Assembly: GCA_001464495.1 (NCBI GenBank)
Contig: LNDZ01000029.1
Span: forward strand, 79,455 to 143,454
Length of the DNA stretch: 64,000 nt
Source: Betaproteobacteria bacterium Ga0074130
GTDB lineage: Bacteria > Pseudomonadota > Gammaproteobacteria > Burkholderiales > Rhodocyclaceae
Direction of reading: 5' to 3'
Shown here: positions 38,649 through 50,451 of the stretch, piece after piece
How the letters are laid out: every line of letters begins with the position of its first letter
Position numbering within the stretch: the stretch's first letter is position 1
Position numbers and translations under genes: made by a program
The notes under the pieces: generated by a model
What the model saw: only the letters and a program-made list of their open reading frames with translations
Database searches by the model: none
Told to the model about the DNA's origin: nothing

Positions 38649-39941
38649 ATGGAAAGTGGCTCCCTCTCCAGCAATTTGCTGATTCTCGGCGTATTGCTGA
38701 TTTGTTCCGGTTTCTTCTCCATGGCGGAAACCGCCATGATGTCGAGCAACCGTCACCGCCTACGCATTGCCGCCAAGAACGGCAGCCGCGGCGCCCGGCT
38801 TGCTAATGCACTACTCGCCCAGCCAGACCGTCTGCTGGGTGTGGTGCTGCTTGGGAATACGCTTCTCAATGCTGCATCAGCGGCCTTGACCAGCTACATT
38901 GCCCTCGAGTTTTTTGGCAGTGAAGGGTGGGCGCTGGAAGCCGGGACACTTGCTGTCACCTTCTGTTTGCTGGTGTTTTCTGAGATGACGCCCAAGGTGG
39001 TGGGCGCCACCTACCCCGATTGGCTTAGCCCGCGCATCAGCTTCATTCTTGCGCCGTTGGCACGCATCGCCTATCCGGCGATCTGGTTCGTTAATCTGTT
39101 CGTTAACCCTATCCTCAAGTTGCTGCGCTTGGATAAGAAACCCAGCGAACAAGACAGCGTGATGTCGCCAGAAGAGCTGCGTGCGCTGGTCATTGAGTCC
39201 GGTCAGTTCATTCCCCAGCAGCACCAAGCCATTCTGATTAACCTCTTCGACCTCGAGGACATCACCGTCGAAGACATCATGACGCCACGCGGAGAAATCG
39301 AAGCGATCGATCTGCAAACACCACTTGCCGAATTGCAGGAGCAAGTCGCCACGGGTTTTCACTCCCGCCTGCTGGTGCATGACGGTGAGCCGGGAAATGT
39401 AGTCGGCATTCTCCAGTTACGACGCCTGATCAATGCCGCCTTTGATGGCGAACTAAGCCTAGAAGAGCTACGCGGCGCTTTGGTCGAGCCCTATTTCATT
39501 CCAGCCAGTACGCCGGTGTATGACCAATTGCAGTTTTTCCAGGAAAACCGCCAACGCTTGGGTTTGGTGGTGGATGAGTATGGCGAGCTGCTGGGGCTGG
39601 TCACGCTGGATGACATTATTGAAGAGCTGATCGGCAAATTCACCACGGGCGCCCCCGGCGGCCACCACGCTGTTCGCTGGGACGATGAGGGCAATGCCTT
39701 GGTTGATGGGGCCCGCACCTTGCGCAGCCTAAATCGTGAACTTGGCCTTGAACTACCGGTAGATGGCCCGAAAACCCTGAACGGTCTGATTCTCGAACAC
39801 TTCGAGGATATCCCGGAGGCTGGCGTGTCTGCCAAGGTAGCCGGGGTTACGATGGAAATCCTACAGACCCAAGATAGACGCATCAAGGTTGTAAAAGTGC
39901 AGCGCCCGGTGGTAACAATAACCAACGATATAGCCCATTAA
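38649..39941 (+). CDS. HlyC/CorC-family transporter (CNNM/CorB type)
   Basis: A 430-residue protein with an N-terminal DUF21 membrane domain (about residues 1-180, several helices, FFSMAETAMMSSNRHR near 22-37), two CBS domains (about 205-325, including DIMTPRGEIEAID and LGLVVDEYGELLGLVTLDD) and a CorC_HlyC C-terminal domain. Relatives are linked to magnesium or cobalt export (E. coli YfjD/CorB). The frame extends upstream within ypjD, but ATG 38649 gives the family start. Likely co-transcribed with ypjD. Confidence 0.9.
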   Translation: MESGSLSSNLLILGVLLICSGFFSMAETAMMSSNRHRLRIAAKNGSRGARLANALLAQPDRLLGVVLLGNTLLNAASAALTSYIALEFFGSEGWALEAGTLAVTFCLLVFSEMTPKVVGATYPDWLSPRISFILAPLARIAYPAIWFVNLFVNPILKLLRLDKKPSEQDSVMSPEELRALVIESGQFIPQQHQAILINLFDLEDITVEDIMTPRGEIEAIDLQTPLAELQEQVATGFHSRLLVHDGEPGNVVGILQLRRLINAAFDGELSLEELRGALVEPYFIPASTPVYDQLQFFQENRQRLGLVVDEYGELLGLVTLDDIIEELIGKFTTGAPGGHHAVRWDDEGNALVDGARTLRSLNRELGLELPVDGPKTLNGLILEHFEDIPEAGVSAKVAGVTMEILQTQDRRIKVVKVQRPVVTITNDIAH

Positions 39942-39966
39942 TCAGGGCACTAGCGTATGATCCGGT

Positions 39967-39997
39967 GACTACACTTGATATATTCAAGCATGTAGTC
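39967..39997 (+). repeat. Two-part dyad upstream of pilC
   Basis: GACTACA-CTTGA-TATAT-TCAAG-CA-TGTAGTC: two nested inverted repeats of 7 and 5 bp, with one two-base bulge, ending 43 bases before the pilC ATG. No T run follows, so it is unlikely to be an intrinsic terminator for the upstream gene. An operator or a 5' UTR structure for pilC is possible. Confidence 0.55.
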
Positions 39998-40040
39998 GCG
40001 GCCTTTATCGCCGAATGCATGCCTTAGTCAGGGGAACACA

Positions 40041-41276
40041 ATGGCAGTAGCCAGACCAGCAAAGAAGCCTGCCGGACCGAAGGAGTACAACTTCGTCTGG
40101 GAGGGCAAGGACCGCAGCGGCAAGATCGTGCGCGGCGAAATGCGCGCCGGCGGTCAAGCCGTGGTTCAGGCAACCTTGCGCCGTCAGGGCATTCTGGTCA
40201 CCCGCGTCAAGCAGCAGAAGATGAGTGGCGGGGGCAAGATCACTGAACAAGACATCTGTCTTTTCACCCGACAACTTGCCACCATGATGAAAGCTGGGGT
40301 TCCGTTGCTCCAGGCCTTTGACATTGTGGGCAAAGGCGCGAGCAAACCCGCTGTCGCCAAATTACTACTTGATATCAAAACCGAGGTAGAGACAGGGAAC
40401 TCGCTGAATGCGGCCTTCCGCAAGCACCCTTTGTATTTTGATGCCTTGTACTGCAACCTCGTCGGCGCTGGCGAGCAAGCCGGTATTCTGGAAGCCTTGC
40501 TGGATCGATTGGCGACCTACAAGGAAAAAATCCTCGCCATCAAAAAGAAGATCAAGGGCGCGATGTTTTATCCCATCGCGGTGCTTGGTGTTGCCGCGCT
40601 GGTGACTGCCGTCATCATGATTTTCGTGATCCCGCAGTTCAAGGAAGTCTTCAAGAGCTTCGGGGCTGACCTGCCTGCACCTACGCTACTCTTCATTGGC
40701 ATCTCCGATATGTTTGTCGAGTGGTGGTATGTGATGTTCGCTGCCATCGGTCTGGCGATTTTTGCGTTCTTTGAAACGTGGAAGCGCTCAAAGGCCATGC
40801 AAATTGGTATGGACAGGCTTGTCTTACGCTTGCCCGTTTTTGGCGATGTTATCCGTAAAGCCACCATCGCCCGCTGGACCCGCACGCTGTCGACCATGTT
40901 TGCGGCTGGTGTCCCGTTAGTCGATGCGCTTGACTCCGTTGCTGGCGCCGCCGGTAATCATGTTTATTACACGGCCACGCGCCAGATCCAGAACGATGTC
41001 AGCAGCGGCTCAAGCCTGACGGTCGCGATGCAGAGCACTAATGTGTTCCCCAGCATGGTCTTGCAGATGGTCGCGATTGGTGAAGAGTCAGGCGCGCTGG
41101 ATGGCATGCTCGGCAAAGTCGCGGACTTCTTCGAGGCCGAAGTTGATGATGCTGTTGACGCGCTCTCTAGCTTGATGGAGCCCATCATCATGGTCTTCCT
41201 CGGTACATTGATCGGCGGCATGGTAATCGCCATGTACCTACCGATCTTCAAGATGGGTGCGGCAATCGGCGGTTAA
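40041..41276 (+). CDS. pilC: Type IV pilus inner-membrane platform protein
   Basis: The 411-residue GspF/PilC protein has two T2SSF domains, each with a helical cytoplasmic part and membrane helices (LFTRQLATMMKAGVPLLQAF at about 75-94 and ARWTRTLSTMFAAGVPLVDAL at about 278-298), and a C-terminal helix with PIFKMGAAIGG. It forms the inner-membrane platform on which PilB and PilT act. AGGGGA precedes the ATG. The pilB ATPase that usually lies upstream is not here; pilD follows after 143 bp. Confidence 0.95.
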   Translation: MAVARPAKKPAGPKEYNFVWEGKDRSGKIVRGEMRAGGQAVVQATLRRQGILVTRVKQQKMSGGGKITEQDICLFTRQLATMMKAGVPLLQAFDIVGKGASKPAVAKLLLDIKTEVETGNSLNAAFRKHPLYFDALYCNLVGAGEQAGILEALLDRLATYKEKILAIKKKIKGAMFYPIAVLGVAALVTAVIMIFVIPQFKEVFKSFGADLPAPTLLFIGISDMFVEWWYVMFAAIGLAIFAFFETWKRSKAMQIGMDRLVLRLPVFGDVIRKATIARWTRTLSTMFAAGVPLVDALDSVAGAAGNHVYYTATRQIQNDVSSGSSLTVAMQSTNVFPSMVLQMVAIGEESGALDGMLGKVADFFEAEVDDAVDALSSLMEPIIMVFLGTLIGGMVIAMYLPIFKMGAAIGG

Positions 41277-41419
41277 GGGCTGCCACAGTGACGGGAGCAA
41301 AGTGGTAGAAGGTCTCATCGAAATGATTTTCTCCACTCGCTCACAGTCAAGTGCCAGTGCTCTCTCCCTGTGGGCCTCTCTGGGTCGTTTTGATACGCCT
41401 CTTGAAATAAGCTGACGCC

Positions 41420-42253
41420 ATGTCCCTCGAATTCTGGATTTTCACCGCAGCGCTGTTTGGCCTCATGGTCGGCAGCTTTCTCAATGTGGTCATCCATCGT
41501 CTTCCCAAGATGATGGAAGCCGACTGGGCGATGCAATGCGCCGAATTGCGCAATGAGCCCATGCCCGAGCTGCCGCGCTACAACCTCGCTGTGCCGCGCT
41601 CGGCCTGTCCGCATTGCGGCCACCAGATCACGGCGCTGGAAAATATTCCCGTTATCAGCTGGTTTGCCTTGCGTGGTAAATGCAGTAGCTGCAAAGCCCC
41701 CATCAGTGCGCGCTATCCTCTGGTCGAGGCCAGTACCGCCGCACTCTTCGTTGCCGCAATCCTGCACTTCGGCCCCACCGCCCAAGGGCTGGCAGCCATT
41801 GTCTTCCTCACAATCCTGTTGGCGCTGGCTTTGATCGACTTCGATACCACGCTCCTTCCCGACGACCTGACCTTGCCGTTGATGTGGGGAGGACTTCTCG
41901 TCAATCTGTGGGGCATGTACACCAGCCTGCCGAGTGCAGTGGTCGGCGCCATGGCCGGCTACCTGTCGTTATGGTCTGTCTATTGGGGCTTCAAGCTGCT
42001 GACCGGCAAAGAAGGCATGGGTTATGGTGACTTCAAGCTGCTTGCGGCACTCGGTGCCTGGCTGGGCTGGAAGATGTTGCCCTTGTTGATCCTCTTGTCC
42101 TCCTTTGTGGGCGCCCTCATCGGCATCGCCCTCATGGTGCTGGCCAAGCGTGGACGCGACATCCCCATTCCATTTGGCCCCTACCTTGCCGCCGCTGGCG
42201 CCATTACCCTGTTCTGGGGCGAATCACTGAACCGGCTATACCTCCATCTTTAA
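41420..42253 (+). CDS. pilD: Prepilin peptidase / N-methyltransferase
   Basis: The 277-residue polytopic membrane protease cleaves and N-methylates type IV prepilins. Features are GSFLNVVIHRLP (residues 18-29), the zinc pairs Cys63/Cys66 and Cys88/Cys91 in the cytoplasmic loop, and the two catalytic aspartate regions LIDFDTTLLPD (about 138-148) and GYGDFK (201-206). Length is typical. The 143-bp gap after pilC holds only a 30-codon open frame and no clear promoter, so pilC-pilD may still be one transcript. Confidence 0.96.
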   Translation: MSLEFWIFTAALFGLMVGSFLNVVIHRLPKMMEADWAMQCAELRNEPMPELPRYNLAVPRSACPHCGHQITALENIPVISWFALRGKCSSCKAPISARYPLVEASTAALFVAAILHFGPTAQGLAAIVFLTILLALALIDFDTTLLPDDLTLPLMWGGLLVNLWGMYTSLPSAVVGAMAGYLSLWSVYWGFKLLTGKEGMGYGDFKLLAALGAWLGWKMLPLLILLSSFVGALIGIALMVLAKRGRDIPIPFGPYLAAAGAITLFWGESLNRLYLHL

Positions 42254-42309
42254 TGCCTCTCGCAGGGGCTAAGATGCTGAATCCGGTACGGATTTTCTAG
42301 GCGGCAGTA

Positions 42310-42315
42310 TATAAT
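42310..42315 (+). promoter_or_regulatory. -10 box for fmdB-DUF502
   Basis: TATAAT (within TATATAAT) about 55 bases before the fmdB ATG. The leader contains a 5-bp CCGGC/GCCGG hairpin (42330-42345). No good -35 is seen. Confidence 0.45.
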
Positions 42316-42369
42316 CATGCGCACCTTGTCCGGCTTATGTGCCGGGCGCACGCTTGCTGGAGAACTTTA

Positions 42370-42627
42370 ATGCCGATTTATGCCTACCGCTGCAGCGCCT
42401 GCGGCCATACCAAAGATGTCCTGCAGAAAATGAGCGCCGACCCGCTCACCACCTGTCCCGCCTGCAACACCGAGAATTTCAGCAAACAAATCACCGCTGC
42501 GGGCTTTCAGCTCAAGGGTAGCGGTTGGTATGCGACTGATTTCAAGGGTGGCAGCTCCACCACCAGCACCCCGGCTGCAGAAAGCGCGGCGCCCGCCGCC
42601 TGCGGCACCGGGTGTGCCTGTCATTAA
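42370..42627 (+). CDS. FmdB family zinc-ribbon protein
   Basis: An 85-residue protein with the single zinc ribbon CSAC (residues 8-11) and CPAC (29-32) at the N terminus, followed by the FSKQITAAGFQLKGSGWY segment typical of FmdB-type regulators, and a Ser/Thr/Ala-rich tail ending in Cys residues. The family is annotated as putative regulatory proteins; no reaction is known. GGAG lies seven to ten bases before ATG 42370. It precedes the DUF502 gene by nine bases, an order shared by many betaproteobacteria. Confidence 0.88.
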   Translation: MPIYAYRCSACGHTKDVLQKMSADPLTTCPACNTENFSKQITAAGFQLKGSGWYATDFKGGSSTTSTPAAESAAPAACGTGCACH

Positions 42628-42636
42628 GTCATCCCC

Positions 42637-43266
42637 TTGAAACAGATCAAGAAATACTTCATTACCGGGCTCCTTATCTGGGTGCCCTTGGTTATCACCG
42701 CTTGGGTGCTGTCCATCGTGATCAACACGATGGATCAGTCAATGCGCGTCATCCCTGCACACCTGCGCCCACAAGCCTTGTTCGGCTTCGATATTCCCGG
42801 CCTCGGCACCATCCTGACCTTGCTGATCATCTTGGCCACTGGCCTAGTCACAGCCAATATTCTGGGCCAGCAGGTCGTCAAGTTCTGGGAAGGGGTGCTA
42901 TCGCGTATCCCGGTCGTTAAATCCATCTACTACAGCGTCAAGCAAGTCAGCGACACGCTGTTTTCCGGTACGGGAGACGCCTTCCGTCAGGTCTTGCTAG
43001 TGCGCTACCCGCACGCTGGCGCTTGGTCGATTGCCTTTCAAACGGGCGATCCGGCCAAGGAAGTATCCAGCAAGCTTGATGACGACCATGTCGCGGTCTT
43101 CATCCCGACAGCCCCTAGCCCAGTCAACGGATTCTTTTTCTTCGTCAAACGCAGCGAGACCGTCGTGCTTGATATGACAGTCGACGAAGCGCTGAAATAC
43201 ATCGTCTCGATGGGGGTTGTCGCCCCCATTCACCTGCTCGGCGATAACGCCGGCGGGGCAGATTAG
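42637..43266 (+). CDS. DUF502 membrane protein
   Basis: A 209-residue protein with two N-terminal membrane helices (about residues 6-28 and 52-75; TGLLIWVPLVITAWVL and GTILTLLIILATGLV) and a soluble domain. The conserved PVVKSIYYSVKQVSDT segment follows the second helix. The function is unknown. The start is TTG at 42637 (MKQIKKYFITG), since no ATG occurs before residue 31 and the family begins here; no Shine-Dalgarno is seen, so translation may be coupled to fmdB. aspS follows after 91 bp. Confidence 0.85.
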   Translation: MKQIKKYFITGLLIWVPLVITAWVLSIVINTMDQSMRVIPAHLRPQALFGFDIPGLGTILTLLIILATGLVTANILGQQVVKFWEGVLSRIPVVKSIYYSVKQVSDTLFSGTGDAFRQVLLVRYPHAGAWSIAFQTGDPAKEVSSKLDDDHVAVFIPTAPSPVNGFFFFVKRSETVVLDMTVDEALKYIVSMGVVAPIHLLGDNAGGAD

Positions 43267-43268
43267 CC

Positions 43269-43302
43269 CGGAGCGGTCGCCAAGCAATATCGTGCCGCTC
43301 CG
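43269..43302 (+). terminator. Stem-loop between DUF502 gene and aspS
   Basis: CGGAGCGG, an 18-base loop, CCGCTCCG. An 8-bp GC stem, but the loop is long and only GCGTAAAAT follows, which itself resembles a -10 box (TAAAAT 43305-43310) for aspS. It may be a weak terminator or a promoter-region dyad. Confidence 0.3.
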
Positions 43303-43357
43303 CGTAAAATAGCGGGCTACTCTGCAATCCAACTGCATTTACCAACGGAATTCAACC

Positions 43358-45142
43358 ATGCGTACCCATTACTGCGGCCACGTTAACGCCGCCCATGTCG
43401 ATCAGATCGTCACCCTCGCCGGCTGGGCTCACCGTCGCCGCGACCACGGCGGCGTCATCTTTATCGACCTGCGCGACCGTGAAGGCTTGGCCCAGATCGT
43501 CTGCGACCCCGACCGTGCTGACATGTTCAAGCTAGCTGAAGACGTGCGCAGCGAATTCGTTCTCAAAATCACCGGCAAGGTGCGTCGTCGCCCAGCCGGC
43601 ACTGAAAATCCTAATCTGCCGTCGGGCGAAATCGAGATCCTCTGTCACGAACTCGAAGTCCTCAACGTTGCTGTCACGCCGCCGTTCCAATTGGATGAAG
43701 ACAACCTCTCCGAGAACGTACGCCTGACGCATCGTGTGGTCGACCTGCGCCGTCCGCAGATGCAGAAGAACATGATGCTGCGCTACAAGACAGCAATGGC
43801 TTTCCGCCGCTTCCTCGATAAGAACGGCTTCATCGACATCGAAACCCCGATGCTGACGAAGAGCACGCCAGAAGGTGCACGCGACTACCTTGTGCCTTCG
43901 CGCGTGCATGACGGTCAATTCTTTGCGCTGCCGCAGTCTCCGCAACTGTTCAAGCAGATGCTGATGGTGGCTGGCTTCGACCGTTACTACCAGATCGTGA
44001 AGTGCTTCCGCGATGAAGACCTCCGCGCCGATCGTCAACCTGAATTCACCCAGGTTGATATCGAAACCTCCTTCATGGGCGAAGACCAGATCACCGCCAT
44101 GATGGAAGAGCTGATCAGCACCGTCTTCCGTGAGGCGCTCGGCGCCGAACTACCCTCGCCGTTCCCGCGCATGACCTATGCCGAAGCCATGTCGCGCTTC
44201 GGCTCGGACAAGCCTGACCTGCGTGTCACGCTTGAGCTCACGGACGTCACTGACGCCGTCACCGACGTTGCCTTCAAGGTCTTCTCCGGCCCCGCCACCA
44301 GCGGTGGCAAGGTCACCGCCCTGCGCGTGCCAAACGGTGGTGCGCTGACCCGCGGCGAGATCGATGGCTACACCGAGTTCGTGAAGATCTACGGTGCCAA
44401 GGGCCTCGCTTACATCAAGGTGAATGACGTCACCCAGCTGAACGAAACCGGCCTGCAGTCGCCCATCGTTAAGAACATTCACGAACAGGCACTCAAGACC
44501 ATCATCGAGCGCACCGGCGCGCAAAACGGCGACCTGATCTTCTTCGGTGCCGACAAGACCAAGATCGTACAAGACGCCCTTGGCGCACTGCGCACCAAGC
44601 TCGGCCATGAAAAGGGCTACACCAACGGCAAGGCGTGGGAGCCGCTGTGGGTGGTGGACTTCCCGATGTTTGAATACGACGAGGAAGCCAAGCGTTGGAG
44701 CGCCTGTCACCACCCCTTCACCTCGCCCAAAGACGGCCACGAGGAGTTCCTCAAGACCGATCCGGGCAAGTGTCTGGCCAAGGCCTATGACCTCGCGCTA
44801 AACGGCTGGGAACTGGGTGGCGGTTCGGTGCGTATCCACAAGGCTGATGTGCAGTCCAAGGTTTTTGACGCGCTGGGTATCAGCGCCGAAGAACAACAGC
44901 TCAAGTTCGGCTTCCTGCTCGACGCCCTCAAGTATGGCGCCCCGCCGCACGGTGGTCTGGCCTTCGGTCTGGATCGTATCGTCACCATGATGACAGGTGC
45001 CGAATCGATCCGCGACGTGATCGCCTTCCCCAAGACACAGCGCGCCCAATGTCTGCTCACCGACGCACCGAGCGCTGTCGATGAAAAACAGTTGCGCGAG
45101 CTGCATATCCGCCTGCGCAACACGACGGCGCCGACGGCCTAA
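43358..45142 (+). CDS. aspS: Aspartyl-tRNA synthetase
   Basis: The 594-residue class II synthetase has an N-terminal OB-fold anticodon domain ([22 protein letters not shown], about residues 22-43), motif 2 [16 protein letters not shown] (about 217-232), the bacterial GAD insert (about 300-420) and motif 3 [14 protein letters not shown] (about 530-543). It charges tRNA(Asp), and in species lacking AsnRS also tRNA(Asn); that cannot be decided here. The stop shares bases with the next start (TAATG). Confidence 0.97.
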   Translation: MRTHYCGHVNAAHVDQIVTLAGWAHRRRDHGGVIFIDLRDREGLAQIVCDPDRADMFKLAEDVRSEFVLKITGKVRRRPAGTENPNLPSGEIEILCHELEVLNVAVTPPFQLDEDNLSENVRLTHRVVDLRRPQMQKNMMLRYKTAMAFRRFLDKNGFIDIETPMLTKSTPEGARDYLVPSRVHDGQFFALPQSPQLFKQMLMVAGFDRYYQIVKCFRDEDLRADRQPEFTQVDIETSFMGEDQITAMMEELISTVFREALGAELPSPFPRMTYAEAMSRFGSDKPDLRVTLELTDVTDAVTDVAFKVFSGPATSGGKVTALRVPNGGALTRGEIDGYTEFVKIYGAKGLAYIKVNDVTQLNETGLQSPIVKNIHEQALKTIIERTGAQNGDLIFFGADKTKIVQDALGALRTKLGHEKGYTNGKAWEPLWVVDFPMFEYDEEAKRWSACHHPFTSPKDGHEEFLKTDPGKCLAKAYDLALNGWELGGGSVRIHKADVQSKVFDALGISAEEQQLKFGFLLDALKYGAPPHGGLAFGLDRIVTMMTGAESIRDVIAFPKTQRAQCLLTDAPSAVDEKQLRELHIRLRNTTAPTA

Positions 45143-45504
45143 TGCCCATCATGCGGCGACTGCTTGCGCTGTTGCTGCCGCTCTGGCTGGCTTGCTGTCT
45201 ATTCAGCGGGGCAGCCAGCGCTTTTGATGGCAGCAGCATTGCTGTCCATGCGCTACCGGCCGAGGCGCGCACCACCTTGCGTTTGATTGATGCGGGCGGG
45301 CCCTTTCCTTACGACCGGGATGGGATTGTCTTCGGCAACTACGAAAAGCGCCTGCCCCTGCAAAAGCGTGGCTACTACCGCGAATACACCGTTAAGACCC
45401 CGGGGCTTAGCCACCGCGGTCCGCGCCGTATCGTTGCTGGGGAGGGTGGCGATCGCTACTACACCCCGGATCACTACAACCGTTTCTACCGAATAAGCGA
45501 ATGA
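45142..45504 (+). CDS. Secreted guanyl-specific ribonuclease (RNase Sa/barnase-like)
   Basis: A 120-residue protein: signal peptide (about residues 1-27, ending SGAASA) and a microbial RNase fold. The four catalytic residues of RNase Sa are all present in order: Glu81 in YREYTV, Arg92 and Arg96 in HRGPRRIV, and His111 in PDHYNRF. DAGGPFPYDRDG matches the substrate loop. It should cleave RNA after G once folded outside the cytoplasm. The start overlaps the aspS stop (ATG 45142; ATG 45151 also possible). A barstar-like inhibitor follows with a four-base overlap. Confidence 0.9.
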   Translation: MPIMRRLLALLLPLWLACCLFSGAASAFDGSSIAVHALPAEARTTLRLIDAGGPFPYDRDGIVFGNYEKRLPLQKRGYYREYTVKTPGLSHRGPRRIVAGEGGDRYYTPDHYNRFYRISE

Positions 45505-45914
45505 ACGACTACACCACCATTCTGGCAAACCCTGAACTCGCGGGCGTCTTCGAGATTCCAGAAGAAGGCATAGACGCCATCATCGCCGCTGCCGAAGCCA
45601 ATCAGCATGTTGTGTATCGCGTCGACCTGCGCGCCGTGCGCAGCCGCGACCAGATGCTGCAAACCGTGGGTGAAGGCCTTGAGCTACCCACGTGGTTTGG
45701 CAGCAACTTTGACGCGCTGATGGATTGCCTGTGCGACTTCAGCTGGGTGCCGGCGTCGGGTTACACCATCATCATGGAAAACTGCCACAACATCCACAGC
45801 ATTGCCTACCCAGACTTCAACATGATGATTGATCTGTTTGCCGAAGCTGCGAATGCCTGGCGCGAACAGGACAAGCCGTTCTGGTGTTTTGTGGACCTGC
45901 CTTCCAACGTGTGA
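45501..45914 (+). CDS. Barstar-family ribonuclease inhibitor
   Basis: A 137-residue cytoplasmic protein with the barstar fold. The segment WFGSNFDALMDCLCD (residues 65-79) matches the inhibitor's ribonuclease-binding helix, with Asp71 and Asp75 at the positions of barstar Asp35 and Asp39. It is longer than barstar (89 residues) by an N-terminal extension. Its ATG overlaps the nuclease stop (ATGA), so enzyme and inhibitor are co-translated, which fits protection of the producer before export. Confidence 0.88.
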   Translation: MNDYTTILANPELAGVFEIPEEGIDAIIAAAEANQHVVYRVDLRAVRSRDQMLQTVGEGLELPTWFGSNFDALMDCLCDFSWVPASGYTIIMENCHNIHSIAYPDFNMMIDLFAEAANAWREQDKPFWCFVDLPSNV

Positions 45915-45930
45915 TTCGCAGGAACGTACC

Positions 45931-46401
45931 GTGAGCGATACGTCTCTTGGCAAGAAAATTCCGGTGTCTGTCATCGTTGTGATTCACACCGAGGATCTGC
46001 GCATTCTCCAGCTCGAACGCAAGGGCCACACAGGCTTCTGGCAATCGGTGACGGGCAGTCAGGAGGCCGGCGAAACACTTGCTGAAACTGCCTGCCGCGA
46101 AGTGTGGGAAGAAACAGGCTTGCGCATCACTGCGGATATGCTCGTGGATTGGCAGCTGTCCAACCGCTACGAGATTTTCCAGCAGTGGCGGCATCGCTAC
46201 CCGGAAGGCGTGACGCATAACGTCGAGCATCTCTTTACGGTCTGCGTCCCCGGCAATACCGAAATTGCCCACTGCGAAGACGAGCACTGCAACGTGCGCT
46301 GGCTACCTTGGCGTGAGGCTGCTGAGACCTCGTTCTCATGGAGTAACCGCGATGCAATCTACCTGCTGGCTCACGCCGCTGGACTATTGCCTATCGCCTG
46401 A
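45931..46401 (+). CDS. nudB: Dihydroneopterin triphosphate diphosphatase (Nudix)
   Basis: A 156-residue Nudix hydrolase with the full box GSQEAGETLAETACREVWEE (from residue 42; GX5EX7REVXEEXG). It removes pyrophosphate from dihydroneopterin triphosphate in folate synthesis. The identification as NudB relies on the length, the start RKGHTGFWQSVTG, and the aspS-nudB neighbourhood also seen in E. coli. Translation starts at GTG 45931 with AGGA eight bases before it. The last 31 bases overlap a gene on the other strand. Confidence 0.9.
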   Translation: MSDTSLGKKIPVSVIVVIHTEDLRILQLERKGHTGFWQSVTGSQEAGETLAETACREVWEETGLRITADMLVDWQLSNRYEIFQQWRHRYPEGVTHNVEHLFTVCVPGNTEIAHCEDEHCNVRWLPWREAAETSFSWSNRDAIYLLAHAAGLLPIA

Positions 46402-46616
46402 GCCTGCGCCAGTCGCAAACAATCCGCACAAAAGCAACTCGCTTCAGTCAGTGAACTTGGTAGCGGCAATGCTGGCATGTCATTGTTCACCTGCATGCAC
46501 CAGCAGTCTGATCCACCCGCCGTGATGCCGCAGAAAAATGCCCTCCCACAGCAGGTGCATTGCATATTAGGCGCATCAACTGACTGGGCTGGGGGTGAGG
46601 GCGCGGATTGATCCAT
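46371..46616 (-). CDS. Cysteine-rich CWC family protein
   Basis: An 81-residue protein with nine cysteines: CTCC (residues 20-23), Cys29, CWC (38-40) and CFCADC (61-66). This spacing is that of the Cys-rich CWC family, small proteins likely to bind zinc or another metal; the role is unknown. GGGG immediately precedes the ATG at 46616. Its 3' end overlaps nudB by 31 bases on the opposite strand. No homologue of known function is recognised. Confidence 0.75.
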   Translation of the reverse strand: MDQSAPSPPAQSVDAPNMQCTCCGRAFFCGITAGGSDCWCMQVNNDMPALPLPSSLTEASCFCADCLRLAQAQAIGNSPAA

Positions 46617-47783
<1,167 letters not shown>

Positions 47784-47809
47784 AGCAACACACGCCGGGG
47801 GAGAGCGTC

Positions 47810-49716
<1,907 letters not shown>

Positions 49717-50346
49717 TTATTCGGGTTCAGCTGCGCGCTGGGCGGCTTCCCCGTCCTCGGTCACCCAACTACTGACCACCTTCTCAACATCCTCCATGCC
49801 TGTCTTCTTGAGGCTAGAGAACAGTTGTACGGTGATCTGTCCATTGAACTTGGCGACTGCTTCACGTGTTTCCTTAAGCGTCTTGGTTTGCTCCTGGCGA
49901 CCTAGCTTATCTGACTTGGTGAGCAGGCAATGAATCGGGCGGCCACTGGGCGCAAACCAGTCGATCATCTGTACATCCAGCGGCGTCAGGGGGCGGCGTG
50001 AATCCATAATCAGCACCAGACCCACCAGATTCTCACGTTCGGTAAGGTAGCGTTCGAGCAAATCCTGCCATTCGCGACGCACCTTCTCCGGCACATCGGC
50101 ATAGCCGTAGCCCGGCAGATCGACCATCACGGCGCCATTGGTCAGACGGAAAAAGTTGATCAGCTGGGTACGGCCGGGGGTTTTGGAGACATACGCCAAA
50201 CGGGTATGACCGGCCAAGGTATTGATCGCACTCGACTTTCCGGCGTTCGAACGGCCGGCAAACGCGATTTCTGCGCCTCGCGAAACAGGCAACTCTTTTG
50301 CCTTGGCAATGGAAATCTCGAAAGCAGCGTGGCGAAACAGAGACAT
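49717..50346 (-). CDS. engB: Ribosome biogenesis GTPase EngB/YsxC
   Basis: A 209-residue small GTPase of ribosome assembly and cell division. G1 GRSNAGKSS (residues 31-39), G3 DLPGYG (76-81) and G4 LTKSDK are present, as are the switch segment KTPGRTQLINFF (55-66). The ATG at 50346 is chosen over a TTG two codons upstream. It is divergent from the cytochrome c4 gene. Its stop is 84 bases from the hairpin array. Confidence 0.95.
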   Translation of the reverse strand: MSLFRHAAFEISIAKAKELPVSRGAEIAFAGRSNAGKSSAINTLAGHTRLAYVSKTPGRTQLINFFRLTNGAVMVDLPGYGYADVPEKVRREWQDLLERYLTERENLVGLVLIMDSRRPLTPLDVQMIDWFAPSGRPIHCLLTKSDKLGRQEQTKTLKETREAVAKFNGQITVQLFSSLKKTGMEDVEKVVSSWVTEDGEAAQRAAEPE

Positions 50347-50451
50347 GAGCAATTACCGGGCAGGAGCTGGTATAGAATGCAGGAGTTTAAATGAAAGCAA
50401 ACACCTATCGGAATTTGTGAGTCTTCCTCTAGGTAAATAAAAAAGAACTAC

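Noticed and set aside
41323..41415. 30-codon open frame just upstream of pilD
   Set aside because: Has AAGG nearby and ends five bases before pilD, but there is no signal of conservation or family; could be a leader peptide yet cannot be supported.
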